A DNA stretch of 64,000 nt from contig CALUHH010000001.1 in NCBI GenBank assembly GCA_944320385.1, positions 124,001-188,000 on the forward strand, given 5' to 3'. The DNA comes from an uncultured Atopobiaceae bacterium. GTDB taxonomy: Bacteria; Actinomycetota; Coriobacteriia; Coriobacteriales; Atopobiaceae. The translations under genes and the position numbers were made by a program. This document shows, in pieces, positions 9,676 through 18,628 of the stretch. Every line of letters begins with the position of its first letter. The first letter of the stretch is position 1. A model generated the notes under the pieces. The model did not search any database. It was given only the letters and a program-made list of their open reading frames with translations, and was not told the origin of the DNA.

Positions 9676-10338
9676 ATGGAAGCCTACAAGCGCGAGTTCA
9701 TTGAGTTCATGGTCGAGTCCAACGTCCTGAAGTTCGGCGACTTCACGCTCAAGAGCGGGCGCAAGTCCCCGTTCTTCATGAACGCGGGCGCCTACGTGAC
9801 GGGCTCCCAGCTCAAGCGCCTGGGCGAGTACTACGCCCACGCCATCCACGACAACTTTGGCCTGGACTTCGACGTGCTCTTTGGGCCGGCCTACAAGGGC
9901 ATCCCGCTGGCCGTGACCACCGCGATCGCCCTGCACGACCTCTACGGCAAGGAGGTCCGCTACTGCTCCGACCGCAAGGAGGAGAAGGACCACGGCGCCG
10001 ACAAGGGCGGCCTGCTCGGCACCAAGCTCGTCGACGGCGACCGCGTGGTCATGATCGAGGACGTCACCACCTCCGGCAAGTCCATCGACGAGACCTACCC
10101 CAAGGTCACCGGTGCCGCAAACGTTGAGGTCAAGGGCCTCATCGTGAGCCTCAACCGCATGGAGGTCGGCAAGGGCGGCGTCGTGACCGCCCAGCAGGAG
10201 ATTCAGGAGAAGTACGGCTTCCCCGTGGCGAGCATCGTGAGCATGGCCGAGGTCGTCGAGGCCCTCGACGGCACCGTCATCACGCCCGAGCTCAAGGCCG
10301 CGATCGACGCCTACTACGAGCAGTACGGCGTCAAGTAG
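9676..10338 (+). CDS. pyrE: Orotate phosphoribosyltransferase
   Basis: 220 residues. It joins orotate to PRPP to give orotidine-5'-phosphate, the fifth step of pyrimidine synthesis. The PRPP loop [13 protein letters not shown], the catalytic loop region [15 protein letters not shown] and [14 protein letters not shown] at the N-terminus identify it. The ATG follows GGAAGGAGA. It stands alone; no other pyr gene is in the window. A long palindrome begins eight bases after the stop and may serve as a bidirectional 3' structure shared with the convergent deacetylase. Confidence 0.95.
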   Translation: MEAYKREFIEFMVESNVLKFGDFTLKSGRKSPFFMNAGAYVTGSQLKRLGEYYAHAIHDNFGLDFDVLFGPAYKGIPLAVTTAIALHDLYGKEVRYCSDRKEEKDHGADKGGLLGTKLVDGDRVVMIEDVTTSGKSIDETYPKVTGAANVEVKGLIVSLNRMEVGKGGVVTAQQEIQEKYGFPVASIVSMAEVVEALDGTVITPELKAAIDAYYEQYGVK

Positions 10339-10346
10339 CGCGCGAC

Positions 10347-10463
10347 GTCAGGGCATTCAAAAGGGGACAGGTACAGAGCCCCAGGTAAAACCTGTCAAAA
10401 GTCGCTCACTTTTGACAGGTTTTACCTGGGGCTCTGTACCTGTCCCCTTTTGAATGCCCTGAC
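10347..10463. repeat. Long perfect palindrome, AAAAGGGGACAG family
   Basis: Inverted repeat of 117 bp with arms of about 54 bp and an inner spacer near GTCGC. Arms contain AAAAGGGGACAGGTACAG and AGGTAAAACCTGTC. The outermost 12 bp, GTCAGGGCATTC and its complement, are unique to this copy. It lies between the convergent stops of pyrE (8 bp away) and the deacetylase (2 bp away). A sister copy is at 11919. Confidence 0.92.
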
Positions 10464-10465
10464 GG

Positions 10466-11785
10466 CTACTCCGCCACGCTCGTTGCCCAGACGCAGTCCT
10501 CGGGCATGCGCGCGTTGCCAGCCGCAACGTCCGCCGGAATGCGGCTGTCCATCGAGAAGAGCTCGGAGAGCGTCACGAACTCGTAGCCCTGGCCCTGAAG
10601 AGTCTCCAGGATCTTGGGCAGCGCCTCGAGGTCCTGGTCGCGGTTGCCGCCGCCGTCGTGCATGAGGATGATCGCGCCGCTCCACGCGCCGTTGGTGCAG
10701 TTGCTCACGATCGCATCCACGCCAGGGAGCTCCCAGTCGAGGCTGTCCAGGTTCCAGATCACGGAAGCCGAGAAGTTCCCGCCCGAGTTGACCCACGCCT
10801 GCGCGTCGAGGGAGCCGTAGGGCGGGCGCAGCGTCGTGGTGTCGCCGCCGCCCGCGGCAGAGATGGCCGCGAAGGCGTCGCCGATCTCGGAGCGCAGCGT
10901 GTCGGCATCGATGGCCGTGAGCTGCTCGTGGTTCTGCGTGTGCGAGCACACCTGGGAGCCCTGGGCCTTGATGGCCTGCACGAGGTCTTCGCGCCCGGGA
11001 ATCTGCGACCCCAGGCAGAAAAACGTCGCCCGCGCCCCGTGCTCGCTCAGGATGTCGAGGTAGCGCTGGGTGTAGCCGCTCGGGCCATCGTCAAAGGTGA
11101 TGGCGACGACCTTGCGCCCGTCATCCGGGCGGGGGTTGATGCTCTCGAGCTTCACGTTCTGGACGGGCTCGATCACCTCGCCGGCGACCGTCTCGCCCGA
11201 GACGTCGCCGACCACGAACTTCTGCCGCCCCACCTTGCCGTACTGCGAGACAAACGTGATGGCACCGACCGACTCGGCGGGCTCGAGCTGCGGCTGGACC
11301 TCGCGCTCCTCCTCGTGGGAGGCCTCGGTCACGTCTGCGCCGTCACCAAAGGTGATGTTCTCGTTGCCCGCCGCGCGGAAGGCCGCGATGCCCGCCTCGT
11401 CGAGCTCCTGGCCGTCGACTGTTGCGGTAAACGCCGTGCCGCCGCCCTCCTCGAGGACGTTGCCGCCCACGGAGACGAGGTTGCCGGGCTTGGGCGAAAT
11501 CCCCTCGGCCTCCATGATCTGCTCGAGCGTGGCGCTGGCGCTGACGTCGGCGCCCGTTCCGTTGACGCTCACGTGCACGGTGCGATTGAGCCACATCCAG
11601 ACGCCGCCGCCCACGATGGCGGCCACGACGAGCAGCGCGATGACGGCAGCCAGGCGGTTCTCGCGCGACCTGCGCGGCGGTCTGCGCGTCTGCCGGCGGT
11701 TGGGCTGCTGGCGTCGGGTGGCGGTCTGCGCGCGAAGATGGGGAGGAGTCACGCGCGGCTCCCGGGAGTAGTAGTTCTCGCTCAT
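10466..11785 (-). CDS. Membrane-anchored polysaccharide (peptidoglycan) deacetylase
   Basis: 439 residues. A cytoplasmic Arg-rich segment (residues ~20-45) precedes one membrane helix (~46-66). A beta-rich linker region follows, then a NodB-type deacetylase domain from about 225. All five catalytic motifs are seen: ITFDDGPSG, SHTQNHEQ, RPPYGS, the DW in NLDSLDWEL and LMHDGGG. The enzyme would remove N-acetyl groups outside the membrane, most likely from peptidoglycan, giving lysozyme resistance (family knowledge; substrate not proven). The ATG is preceded by GGACGGAAG. The stop is 2 bp from a palindrome shared with pyrE. Confidence 0.9.
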   Translation of the reverse strand: MSENYYSREPRVTPPHLRAQTATRRQQPNRRQTRRPPRRSRENRLAAVIALLVVAAIVGGGVWMWLNRTVHVSVNGTGADVSASATLEQIMEAEGISPKPGNLVSVGGNVLEEGGGTAFTATVDGQELDEAGIAAFRAAGNENITFGDGADVTEASHEEEREVQPQLEPAESVGAITFVSQYGKVGRQKFVVGDVSGETVAGEVIEPVQNVKLESINPRPDDGRKVVAITFDDGPSGYTQRYLDILSEHGARATFFCLGSQIPGREDLVQAIKAQGSQVCSHTQNHEQLTAIDADTLRSEIGDAFAAISAAGGGDTTTLRPPYGSLDAQAWVNSGGNFSASVIWNLDSLDWELPGVDAIVSNCTNGAWSGAIILMHDGGGNRDQDLEALPKILETLQGQGYEFVTLSELFSMDSRIPADVAAGNARMPEDCVWATSVAE

Positions 11786-11918
11786 GTGCTTCCGTCCGTT
11801 CGCGCGGGGACGAGGGTTCGATGCTCTTCTGCGATTGTCCGCGCATCCCCCAGCCTATCAGTTCGGCACCATGCCGTCCGTGACGGTCGCGTCATGTAAA
11901 CCGAGGGTGACATCTGGC

Positions 11919-12039
11919 GGCCTTCGGCCTTCAAAAGGGGACAGGTACAGAACCCCAGATAAAACCTGTCAAAAGTCGCTCACTTTTGACAGGTTTTATC
12001 TGGGGTTCTGTACCTGTCCCCTTTTGAAGGCCGAAGGCC
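11919..12039. repeat. Long perfect palindrome, second AAAAGGGGACAG copy
   Basis: 121-bp inverted repeat. The core equals that at 10347 except for paired changes in both arms (GAACCCCAGAT instead of GAGCCCCAGGT). The outer 14 bp, GGCCTTCGGCCTTC and complement, are specific to this copy. Its right end overlaps the first base of the nitroreductase stop codon. Confidence 0.92.
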
Positions 12040-12554
12040 TACAGGTGCGAGACGAGCTCCTCGGCAGGCTTGCGCTCGAAGTGCTTGGGCGCGGGCTCGT
12101 CGCCCTCCGCCGGATAGCCCAGCGGGAAGAGCGCCACGAGGTCGTAGTCGGCCATCTCGGGGAACGCCTCCTTCACCGCCAGGGCGTCGAAGTGCCCGAC
12201 CCACGTGGTGCCCAGGCCCAGGTCGTGCGCCGCCAGCATGATGTGGGTGCCCACGATCGACGCGTCGACGTCCGCGAAGTTGCGGCCGTCGTACTTGCGG
12301 ACCCATGCCTCGTCGGCGGCGGCGCCCAGCACAAGGATGACCTTGGCACCAAAGCTGAAGCGCGTGAGCGCGGAGATGCGCTCCACGGCCTCGGGGCTCT
12401 CCACGACCCAGAGGTGCCAGGGCTGCTTGTCCACCGCCGTCGGCGCGGCGACGGCGGCGTCGACGAGCGCCTGGACCTTCTCGGCCTCGACGGGCGCGTC
12501 GGAGAAGGCGCGGCAGGAATAGCGGTCGCGGGCGAGCTGCAGGAAGTCGGTCAT
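12039..12554 (-). CDS. Nitroreductase-family flavoprotein
   Basis: 171 residues. The FMN-binding RDRYSCRAFSD start, the APTAVDKQPWHLWVV segment and GLGTTWVGHFD near the C-terminus are typical of small NADPH-dependent nitroreductases, which act as dimers in the cytoplasm. The physiological substrate is unknown. The start ATG at 12554 has GAGGGGG upstream. The C-terminal codon and stop abut the palindrome at 11919-12039, and the stop shares one base with it. It is divergent from the helicase gene. Confidence 0.88.
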   Translation of the reverse strand: MTDFLQLARDRYSCRAFSDAPVEAEKVQALVDAAVAAPTAVDKQPWHLWVVESPEAVERISALTRFSFGAKVILVLGAAADEAWVRKYDGRNFADVDASIVGTHIMLAAHDLGLGTTWVGHFDALAVKEAFPEMADYDLVALFPLGYPAEGDEPAPKHFERKPAEELVSHL

Positions 12555-12604
12555 GGGAACCCCCTCACGTCGGTGGACGGCTCGAGTATACCCTCGACGC
12601 ACGC

Positions 12605-12610
12605 TAGAAT
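12605..12610 (+). promoter_or_regulatory. Probable -10 element for the Ski2-like helicase
   Basis: TAGAAT in the context CGCTAGAATGG, 28 bp upstream of the start codon. It shares its context with the pyrE element; the -35 is weak. Confidence 0.4.
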
Positions 12611-12637
12611 GGATGTTCACCACCTGATAGGAGACGC

Positions 12638-15229
12638 ATGGCAGACGCACCCGCAGCACAGATCGTTGACGAGGGGCCCAACGCGCCGGGCTCGCTGGGC
12701 AGGCTCATCCCCTGGCCCGACGACGAGACCTACCCCAACATCGGGGCCGAGGAGGCCCTCGACCTCTTCCTGGGCTGGGTAGAGTCGCGCGGCATCGAGC
12801 TCTGGCCCCACCAGGAGGAGGCGCTCCTGTCCCTCGCGGCCGGCGACCACCTGATCCTGGGCACGCCCACCGGCTCGGGCAAGTCGATGGTGGCGCTGGG
12901 CATGTGCTTCATGAGCGTGTGCACCGACCGGCGCGCCTACTACACCGCCCCCATCAAGGCCCTGGTGAGCGAGAAGTTCTTTGACCTCGTGGAGCTCTTT
13001 GGCCGCGAGAACGTGGGCATGATCACCGGCGACGCGGCGATAAACGCCGACGCCCCGATCATCTGCTGCACCGCGGAGATCCTCGCCAACCAGGCCCTGC
13101 GCGAGGGCGAGAAGTGCGACGTGGGCTGCGTGGCCATGGACGAGTTCCACTTCTATGCGGACCCCGACCGCGGCTGGGCCTGGCAGGTCCCGCTGCTCAC
13201 CCTCCCCCACGTGCAGTTTCTTCTCATGAGCGCCACGCTGGGCGACACCTCCGCCATCGCGGCGTCGCTCACGGAGCACACGGGAGGACGCACCGTGGAC
13301 GTCATCGCCGACGCCCCGCGCCCCGTTCCGCTCTCCTACGAGTTCGTTGACACGGCGCTCGAGGGCACGGTCGAACTTGCCCTGCGCGCGGGCGAGGCGC
13401 CGCTCTACATCGTGCACTTTGCCCAGGACGCGGCGCTCGCGAGCGCGCAGTCTCTGGCCAGCTACGGCGTCTCCACCAAGGAGCAGCGCGAGGCCATCAA
13501 GGAGGCCATCAAGGGCACGCGCTTCACCACGACCTTCGGCAAGACGCTGCAGCGCCTGCTGGGCTGCGGCGTGGGAGTGCACCACGCCGGCATGCTGCCG
13601 CGCTATCGCCTGCTCGTGGAGAAGCTCGCGCAGCAGGGCCTGCTCCCGGTCATCTGCGGCACGGACACCCTGGGCGTGGGCATCAACGTGCCCATCCACA
13701 CCGTGGTGCTCACGGCGCTCTCCAAGTTTGACGGCCGGCGCATGCGCCACCTCAACGCGCGCGAGTTCCACCAAATCGTGGGCCGCGCCGGGCGCGCCGG
13801 CTTTGACACCGAGGGCCACGTCATCGCCGAGGCCACCGAGTACGACATCGAGAACGCCCGCGCGCTCGCCAAGGCCGGCGGCGACCCCAAGAAGGCGCGC
13901 AAGATCAAGACCAAGAAGCCGCCCGAGGGCTTTGTGGGCTGGAACAAGCAGACCTTCGAGCGCCTCATCGCCGCCGAGCCGGAGGCCCTGCGCCCCCGCA
14001 TGAAGGTCACGCACTCGATGGTCCTCGCCGAGGTCGAGCAGGGCGGAGACGCCTGGGCGCGGGTGCACGCGCTCATCGGCGAGTCCGCCCAGCCCGACGC
14101 CGAGAAGGCCGCTCTCGCCACGCGCACCGACGAGATCTTCGCCACGCTGCTCGACGCCGGCGTGGTCACGCGCGAGGAGCTGCCCGACGGCGCCACGGAG
14201 TGGTCCACGACCGTCGACCTGCCGGACGACTTTGCGCTCGACCAGCCCCTGTCGCCGTTTCTGCTGGCGGCGCTCGAGCTTCTGGACCCCGAGTCGGACA
14301 CCTATGCGCTCGACGTCATCTCGATGGCGGAGGCAACCCTCGAGGACCCGTTCCAGATCCTGCGCGCCCAGCAGCGCGCCGCCCGCGACCGCGCGATGTC
14401 CGAGATGAAGGCCGAGGGCATCGAGTACGACGAGCGCATTGAGCGCCTGCAGGAGGTCACGTGGCCCAAGCCGCTCGAGGAGCTGCTCGAAGCCGCGTTT
14501 GCCGAGTACTGCGAGAAGGTGCCGTGGGCGCGCGACTTTGCCCTCAGCCCCAAGTCCATCCTGCGCGACATGGTGGAGACGGCGAGCGACTTCAAGGAGT
14601 ACGTGGGCCGCTACGGGATCGCGCGCTCCGAGGGGCTGCTGCTGCGCTACCTCTCCGAGGCGTTCCGCGCGCTCGACCGCACCGTGCCGCTCGACAAGCG
14701 CGACGAGCGCCTGAACGACATCGTCGCCTGGCTGGGTCTGGTGGTGCGCACCGTGGACTCCTCGCTCGTGGACGAGTGGGCCGCCGCCGGGGAGAGCTCG
14801 GCGGAGGGGCTCGACGCCGCCCCGCCGGCCGCCGACGAGGTCGTGCACGACCGCCGCGGCCTCACCCTGCTCGTGCGCAACGCGCTTTTTGCCCGCGTGA
14901 GGCTGGCGGCGTTTGGCAGCGTCGACGAGCTCGGCAAGCTCGACACGGACTGGGGCTGGCGCGCGCCCGTGTGGCAGCGCGCGCTGGAGCGCTTCTACGA
15001 CGCGCACGAGGAGATTGTCCTGGACGCAGACGCCCGCAGCACCGCGTACTTCTCGATAGACGAGAAGGACGAGAAGGCCGCCCACGTCTGGCACGTGCAC
15101 CAGATCTTCCGCGACTCCGACGACGACCGCGACTTCGGCATCTGGGGAGACGTGGACCTGGACGCCACACAGGACGAGGGCGCCGTGGTGTTCTCGAGCT
15201 ACCGCGTGGGGTTCGTGGACGACGAGTAG
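12638..15229 (+). CDS. Ski2-like DEAD/H superfamily 2 helicase with DUF3516-type C-terminus
   Basis: 863 residues. The helicase core shows motif Ia/Q region LWPHQEEALLSL, Walker A GTPTGSGKS, the DExH-like motif MDEFHFY, SAT in LMSATLG, and motif VI QIVGRAGRAGFD. The long C-terminal part resembles the actinobacterial DUF3516/HelY-type extension and is thought to bind RNA. It likely unwinds RNA or RNA-DNA structures in the cytoplasm; the exact role is unknown. AGGAG sits just before the ATG. It is monocistronic, convergent with the DUF362 gene 35 bp downstream. Confidence 0.88.
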   Translation: MADAPAAQIVDEGPNAPGSLGRLIPWPDDETYPNIGAEEALDLFLGWVESRGIELWPHQEEALLSLAAGDHLILGTPTGSGKSMVALGMCFMSVCTDRRAYYTAPIKALVSEKFFDLVELFGRENVGMITGDAAINADAPIICCTAEILANQALREGEKCDVGCVAMDEFHFYADPDRGWAWQVPLLTLPHVQFLLMSATLGDTSAIAASLTEHTGGRTVDVIADAPRPVPLSYEFVDTALEGTVELALRAGEAPLYIVHFAQDAALASAQSLASYGVSTKEQREAIKEAIKGTRFTTTFGKTLQRLLGCGVGVHHAGMLPRYRLLVEKLAQQGLLPVICGTDTLGVGINVPIHTVVLTALSKFDGRRMRHLNAREFHQIVGRAGRAGFDTEGHVIAEATEYDIENARALAKAGGDPKKARKIKTKKPPEGFVGWNKQTFERLIAAEPEALRPRMKVTHSMVLAEVEQGGDAWARVHALIGESAQPDAEKAALATRTDEIFATLLDAGVVTREELPDGATEWSTTVDLPDDFALDQPLSPFLLAALELLDPESDTYALDVISMAEATLEDPFQILRAQQRAARDRAMSEMKAEGIEYDERIERLQEVTWPKPLEELLEAAFAEYCEKVPWARDFALSPKSILRDMVETASDFKEYVGRYGIARSEGLLLRYLSEAFRALDRTVPLDKRDERLNDIVAWLGLVVRTVDSSLVDEWAAAGESSAEGLDAAPPAADEVVHDRRGLTLLVRNALFARVRLAAFGSVDELGKLDTDWGWRAPVWQRALERFYDAHEEIVLDADARSTAYFSIDEKDEKAAHVWHVHQIFRDSDDDRDFGIWGDVDLDATQDEGAVVFSSYRVGFVDDE

Positions 15230-15264
15230 GCCGCAGGCGCGCAGGCGGTCGTTTACGCTGAGCG

Positions 15265-16266
15265 TTACCCCGCAAACGGCACCACGTGGGCCACGGCGTC
15301 GGCAGGCTGGATGCGCGCGCCGCCGTTGTCGAGGTCCACGAGCACGTAGCGGTTGTTGCCCATGCCGAGCTCCTTCATGTAGGAGAGCTGGCGCAGGCCG
15401 TGACGGGTCTCCATGCGCTCCACGAGGGCGTGGCGGTCCTCCTCCTTCATGGCGTAGACCAGGTCGACGCAGGCCTGGTCGATCGCGAGGATGTCCGTGG
15501 AGGCGAGGATGCCCACGTTGGGCGTGACCACGGGCTCGGCCGCCGTGCCCTCGCAGTCGCAGGAGACGGACATGTTGCGCATCACGTTCACGAAGGTGAT
15601 GCGCTCGCCGAAGTGGTCGCACACGGCCTTGGCGGACTCCATCATGCGCTCCATGAACTCCTCGTCCGAGATGTCCCACATGTCGTCGGAGCCGGGCGTG
15701 GTGTGGATCTCCTTCTTGCCGATCTTGCCGTCGGCGCAGCCGATGCCGATGTTCTTGGCCGAGCCGCCAAAGCCGCCCTTCGTGTGTCCCTTGAAGTGCG
15801 TGAGCACGAGCAGAGAGTCGTAGTTGGCCAGGTGCGAGCCCATGTGCACCTCGTCGAACCACTTCCCGCCCGCCACGGGGAAGGGCGTGGCACCGTCCTC
15901 GTCCAGGATGTCCACGGGAGCGAAGGTCCATCCGTTGACCTCGAGGGTCGCGCGGTGCTTCTCGGTGGTGTCGCGGTCACCGGCGTAGTAGCTGTTGGTC
16001 TCCACGATGGTCGCGTCCGGGAGGTCGGCCTTCAGGAGCTCCGCCACCCACGGGCGCGGGATGATGTTGGGCCCGTGCTGCTCGCCGGTGTGGAGCTTGA
16101 CGGCCACCTTGCCGCTGGCGTTGCCGCTCACCTGCTCGTACGCGCGGCGCAGGCCCTCCGCGGAGAGGTCGCGCGTAAAGTAGACGATCGACTCGTTGCC
16201 GCCGCGCTCCTCGTAGGGGATATAGCGCTCGCCGCCGATGCCGGGCTGCGGGTTCTTCTCGGCCAT
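15265..16266 (-). CDS. DUF362-domain protein
   Basis: 333 residues covering a DUF362 domain: VAVKLHTGEQHGPNIIPRPW, the HFKGHTKGGFGGSAKNIGIG core and HTTPGSDD. Proteins of this family are often linked to Fe-S ferredoxin modules, but here no CxxCxxCxxxCP ferredoxin motif is present; only scattered Cys (for example CDCEG) occur. Function is unknown. The ATG at 16266 has GGGAGGC upstream. A 7-bp inverted repeat, TTGACAA/TTGTCAA, sits 45-70 bp before the start in an AT-rich promoter region and looks like an operator, so expression is probably controlled. Confidence 0.85.
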   Translation of the reverse strand: MAEKNPQPGIGGERYIPYEERGGNESIVYFTRDLSAEGLRRAYEQVSGNASGKVAVKLHTGEQHGPNIIPRPWVAELLKADLPDATIVETNSYYAGDRDTTEKHRATLEVNGWTFAPVDILDEDGATPFPVAGGKWFDEVHMGSHLANYDSLLVLTHFKGHTKGGFGGSAKNIGIGCADGKIGKKEIHTTPGSDDMWDISDEEFMERMMESAKAVCDHFGERITFVNVMRNMSVSCDCEGTAAEPVVTPNVGILASTDILAIDQACVDLVYAMKEEDRHALVERMETRHGLRQLSYMKELGMGNNRYVLVDLDNGGARIQPADAVAHVVPFAG

Positions 16267-16310
16267 GATGCCTCCCGTCTTTAGGATTTCTTTGATTCTT
16301 ATTATATATT

Positions 16311-16335
16311 TTGACAACGCTATGTCACTTGTCAA
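16311..16335 (-). promoter_or_regulatory. Inverted repeat in the DUF362 promoter, likely operator
   Basis: TTGACAA, 11 bp, TTGTCAA. On the minus strand the distal TTGACA could double as a -35, with the AT-rich ATATATAATAAG just downstream supplying the -10. A repressor would cover the promoter. Confidence 0.5.
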
Positions 16336-16406
16336 TTCTGTACCCTGCGGCCATGATGGCGTAACATTATTTACTCGACATTCCGCGCGGCAGCAGGAGG
16401 AGGCAC

Positions 16407-18536
16407 ATGGCCGACAACCTCGAGAGCGCCCAGGGCGCCCACGCAGACGACCCCATCTTCCAGCAGGAGCAGGCTCACCTCTCCGAGCTCTACGCCAAGC
16501 TGCTGCAGATCCGCGACGAGATCTCCGAGGACCTCGAGAGCAACCACCGCGGCGCCAAGCAGGACCTCATCGACATGTCCGAGGAGGTGCGCCTGGACTT
16601 TGGCGGTGCGGACGAGACCATCGAGACGCTCGCCGCCATCGAGACGCTCAACTCCGTCATCGACGCCTACAACCAGTACCACGACTTCAACGTGGACAAG
16701 CTGCGTCGCGCGATGCTGCTGCTCCTGCAACCCTACTTCGCGAAGGTCACGCTCGAGATGCGCCCGGGCCGCCCGCCGCGCGACGTCTACATCGGCGCCG
16801 CCGGCATGACCGACGAGCGCAGCCGCCCGCTCGTGGTGGACTGGCGCTCCCCCGTGGCCGAGACCTACTACAACCAGGAGATGGGCCCCACCTCCTACCA
16901 GGTTGACGGCAAGACCCGCACGGTCAACCTCACGCTGCGCCGCCAGTTCGACATCGTGCGCGACCAGCTCAACATGTACTTTGACACCACGATCGCGATC
17001 CAGGACTCACTGCTGCTCGGCGCCCTCAAGAAGCGCCACACCGAGAAGCTCCAGGCCATCACGGCCACCATCCAGCGCGAGCAGAACGAGGTCGTGCGCC
17101 ATGACGACGTGCCCGTCCTTCTCGTCAACGGCATCGCGGGATCGGGCAAGACGTCGGTGCTGCTGCAGCGCATCGCGTTTCTGCTGTACCGCGAGCGCGC
17201 GACGCTCTCCCCGGACCAGGTCTGGCTCTTCACGCCCAACACCGTCTTCGAGAGCTACATCGACACCGTGCTGCCCTCCATGGGAGAGGCCAACCCGCAG
17301 ACCGTGACCTGGCGCGCGTTCGTGGAGGCGCAGGGCGCCGGCGAGCGCGACCTGGGCCTCGACACCGACCCGGCGTCGCTGCGCCGCCTCGAGGCCGCAG
17401 CCGCAGACCTCGTGCTCGAGGCCGACGACCTGCGCGAGATCCGCCTAAACGGCGAGGTCCTGCTCAAGCTGGGGCAGGTTCAGGGCGCCGTGGAGAAGTT
17501 CTCTCAGTTCCCGGTGGGGCCGCGCTTCACCGCACTCGTGAAGGACGAGCTGCACAGCCGCCTCGAGCGACGCTTCTCGCAGATGGCCAAGAGCGAGGAG
17601 CTGCAGGAGGAGATGCTCGAGATGGACATCGAGCAGCAGGTCGAGGTCTTTGGCGAGACCATCTCCCCCGATGACGAGGCCGAGACCGTCGAGTACGCGC
17701 GCCGCCTCGTGGAGACGCGCTACGCCGGCGCGCACGAGTGCATCGAGCGCCTCGAGTGGCTGCGCTTCGACCGGATCGGCATGCGCCTGCTCGGAACTCA
17801 TGCGCTCTCCGCGACGGAGTGGCTGTTCCTGCGCCTCATCTTCACCGGCACGGGCGACAAGAGGGCGCGCTTCGTGATGGTGGACGAGGTGCAGGACTAC
17901 ACCGAGGCCCAGCTCATGGTGCTCGCGCGACACTTCTCGCGCGCCCACTTCCTGCTGCTGGGCGACGAGCACCAGGCCATCTTCGAGGGCACGGCCACCT
18001 TCGACCGCATCGCGGAGATCTTCCGCGAGACCCATGGCAGCGTGGACGAGTGCCGCCTGCTCACGAGCTACCGCTCCTCCCCGGAGATCACGGCGCTGTT
18101 CACCGGTCTTCTCGAGAAGGACGAGCGGCTGCGGCTCACCTCGGTGCAGCGCGCCGGCGTGGAGCCCGTCATCCGAGCGTTCGGCGACCGCGAGGAGTAC
18201 CTCGAGGCCCTGCGTGCCGCGGTGGCCGAGCCCGGCGAGGGCCTCACCGCCGTCGTGGCCGAGAGCGACGCGCGCGTGAGCTGGCTTGCCAAGCAGCTCG
18301 GCGACGCGGTGACGGTGCTGGGAAAGCACGCGGCGCTGCCCGCGGAGGGCGTGGTCCTGCTGCCGCTGCGCGTGGCCAAGGGCCTGGAGTTCGACCACGT
18401 CATCGTGCCCGACGCGCAGGAGGAGGTCTATCCTGACATCCCGATCGCGCGCCGGCGCCTCTACACGGCGCTCTCCCGCGCGATGCACCGCGTGACCGTG
18501 CTCGCCCAGGGCCCCCTCACCCCGCTGCTGCGATAA
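16407..18536 (+). CDS. helD: HelD-like superfamily 1 helicase (RNA polymerase recycling type)
   Basis: 709 residues. An N-terminal antiparallel coiled coil (residues ~15-110) is followed by VVDWRSPVAETYYN and the HelD signature QREQNEVVRHDDVPVLLVNG, then Walker A GIAGSGKTS (about residue 245). Motifs II (MVDEVQDYT) and III (LLGDEHQAIFEGT) and the C-terminal LYTALSRAMHRV complete a UvrD/Rep-type core. HelD proteins bind RNA polymerase and release stalled complexes from DNA; that role is assigned by family. The ATG follows GCAGGAGGAGG. The gene starts 141 bp from the divergent DUF362 gene. Confidence 0.88.
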   Translation: MADNLESAQGAHADDPIFQQEQAHLSELYAKLLQIRDEISEDLESNHRGAKQDLIDMSEEVRLDFGGADETIETLAAIETLNSVIDAYNQYHDFNVDKLRRAMLLLLQPYFAKVTLEMRPGRPPRDVYIGAAGMTDERSRPLVVDWRSPVAETYYNQEMGPTSYQVDGKTRTVNLTLRRQFDIVRDQLNMYFDTTIAIQDSLLLGALKKRHTEKLQAITATIQREQNEVVRHDDVPVLLVNGIAGSGKTSVLLQRIAFLLYRERATLSPDQVWLFTPNTVFESYIDTVLPSMGEANPQTVTWRAFVEAQGAGERDLGLDTDPASLRRLEAAAADLVLEADDLREIRLNGEVLLKLGQVQGAVEKFSQFPVGPRFTALVKDELHSRLERRFSQMAKSEELQEEMLEMDIEQQVEVFGETISPDDEAETVEYARRLVETRYAGAHECIERLEWLRFDRIGMRLLGTHALSATEWLFLRLIFTGTGDKRARFVMVDEVQDYTEAQLMVLARHFSRAHFLLLGDEHQAIFEGTATFDRIAEIFRETHGSVDECRLLTSYRSSPEITALFTGLLEKDERLRLTSVQRAGVEPVIRAFGDREEYLEALRAAVAEPGEGLTAVVAESDARVSWLAKQLGDAVTVLGKHAALPAEGVVLLPLRVAKGLEFDHVIVPDAQEEVYPDIPIARRRLYTALSRAMHRVTVLAQGPLTPLLR

Positions 18537-18553
18537 CGGCTCGCCTGCCAGCC

Positions 18554-18579
18554 GAGTTGACAGTCGCGACTGTCAACTC
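18554..18579. repeat. 26-bp perfect palindrome upstream of the AlbA_2 gene
   Basis: GAGTTGACAGTCG followed by its exact complement, 50 bp before the next gene start. TTGACA could be a -35 or an operator half. The sequence also resembles arms of the element at 19925 (GTTGACAATCACG). Confidence 0.6.
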
Positions 18580-18628
18580 TGGGAACGTGAGACAATAGGG
18601 CAACAACCGGCGCAGGCGAGGAGGTCCC

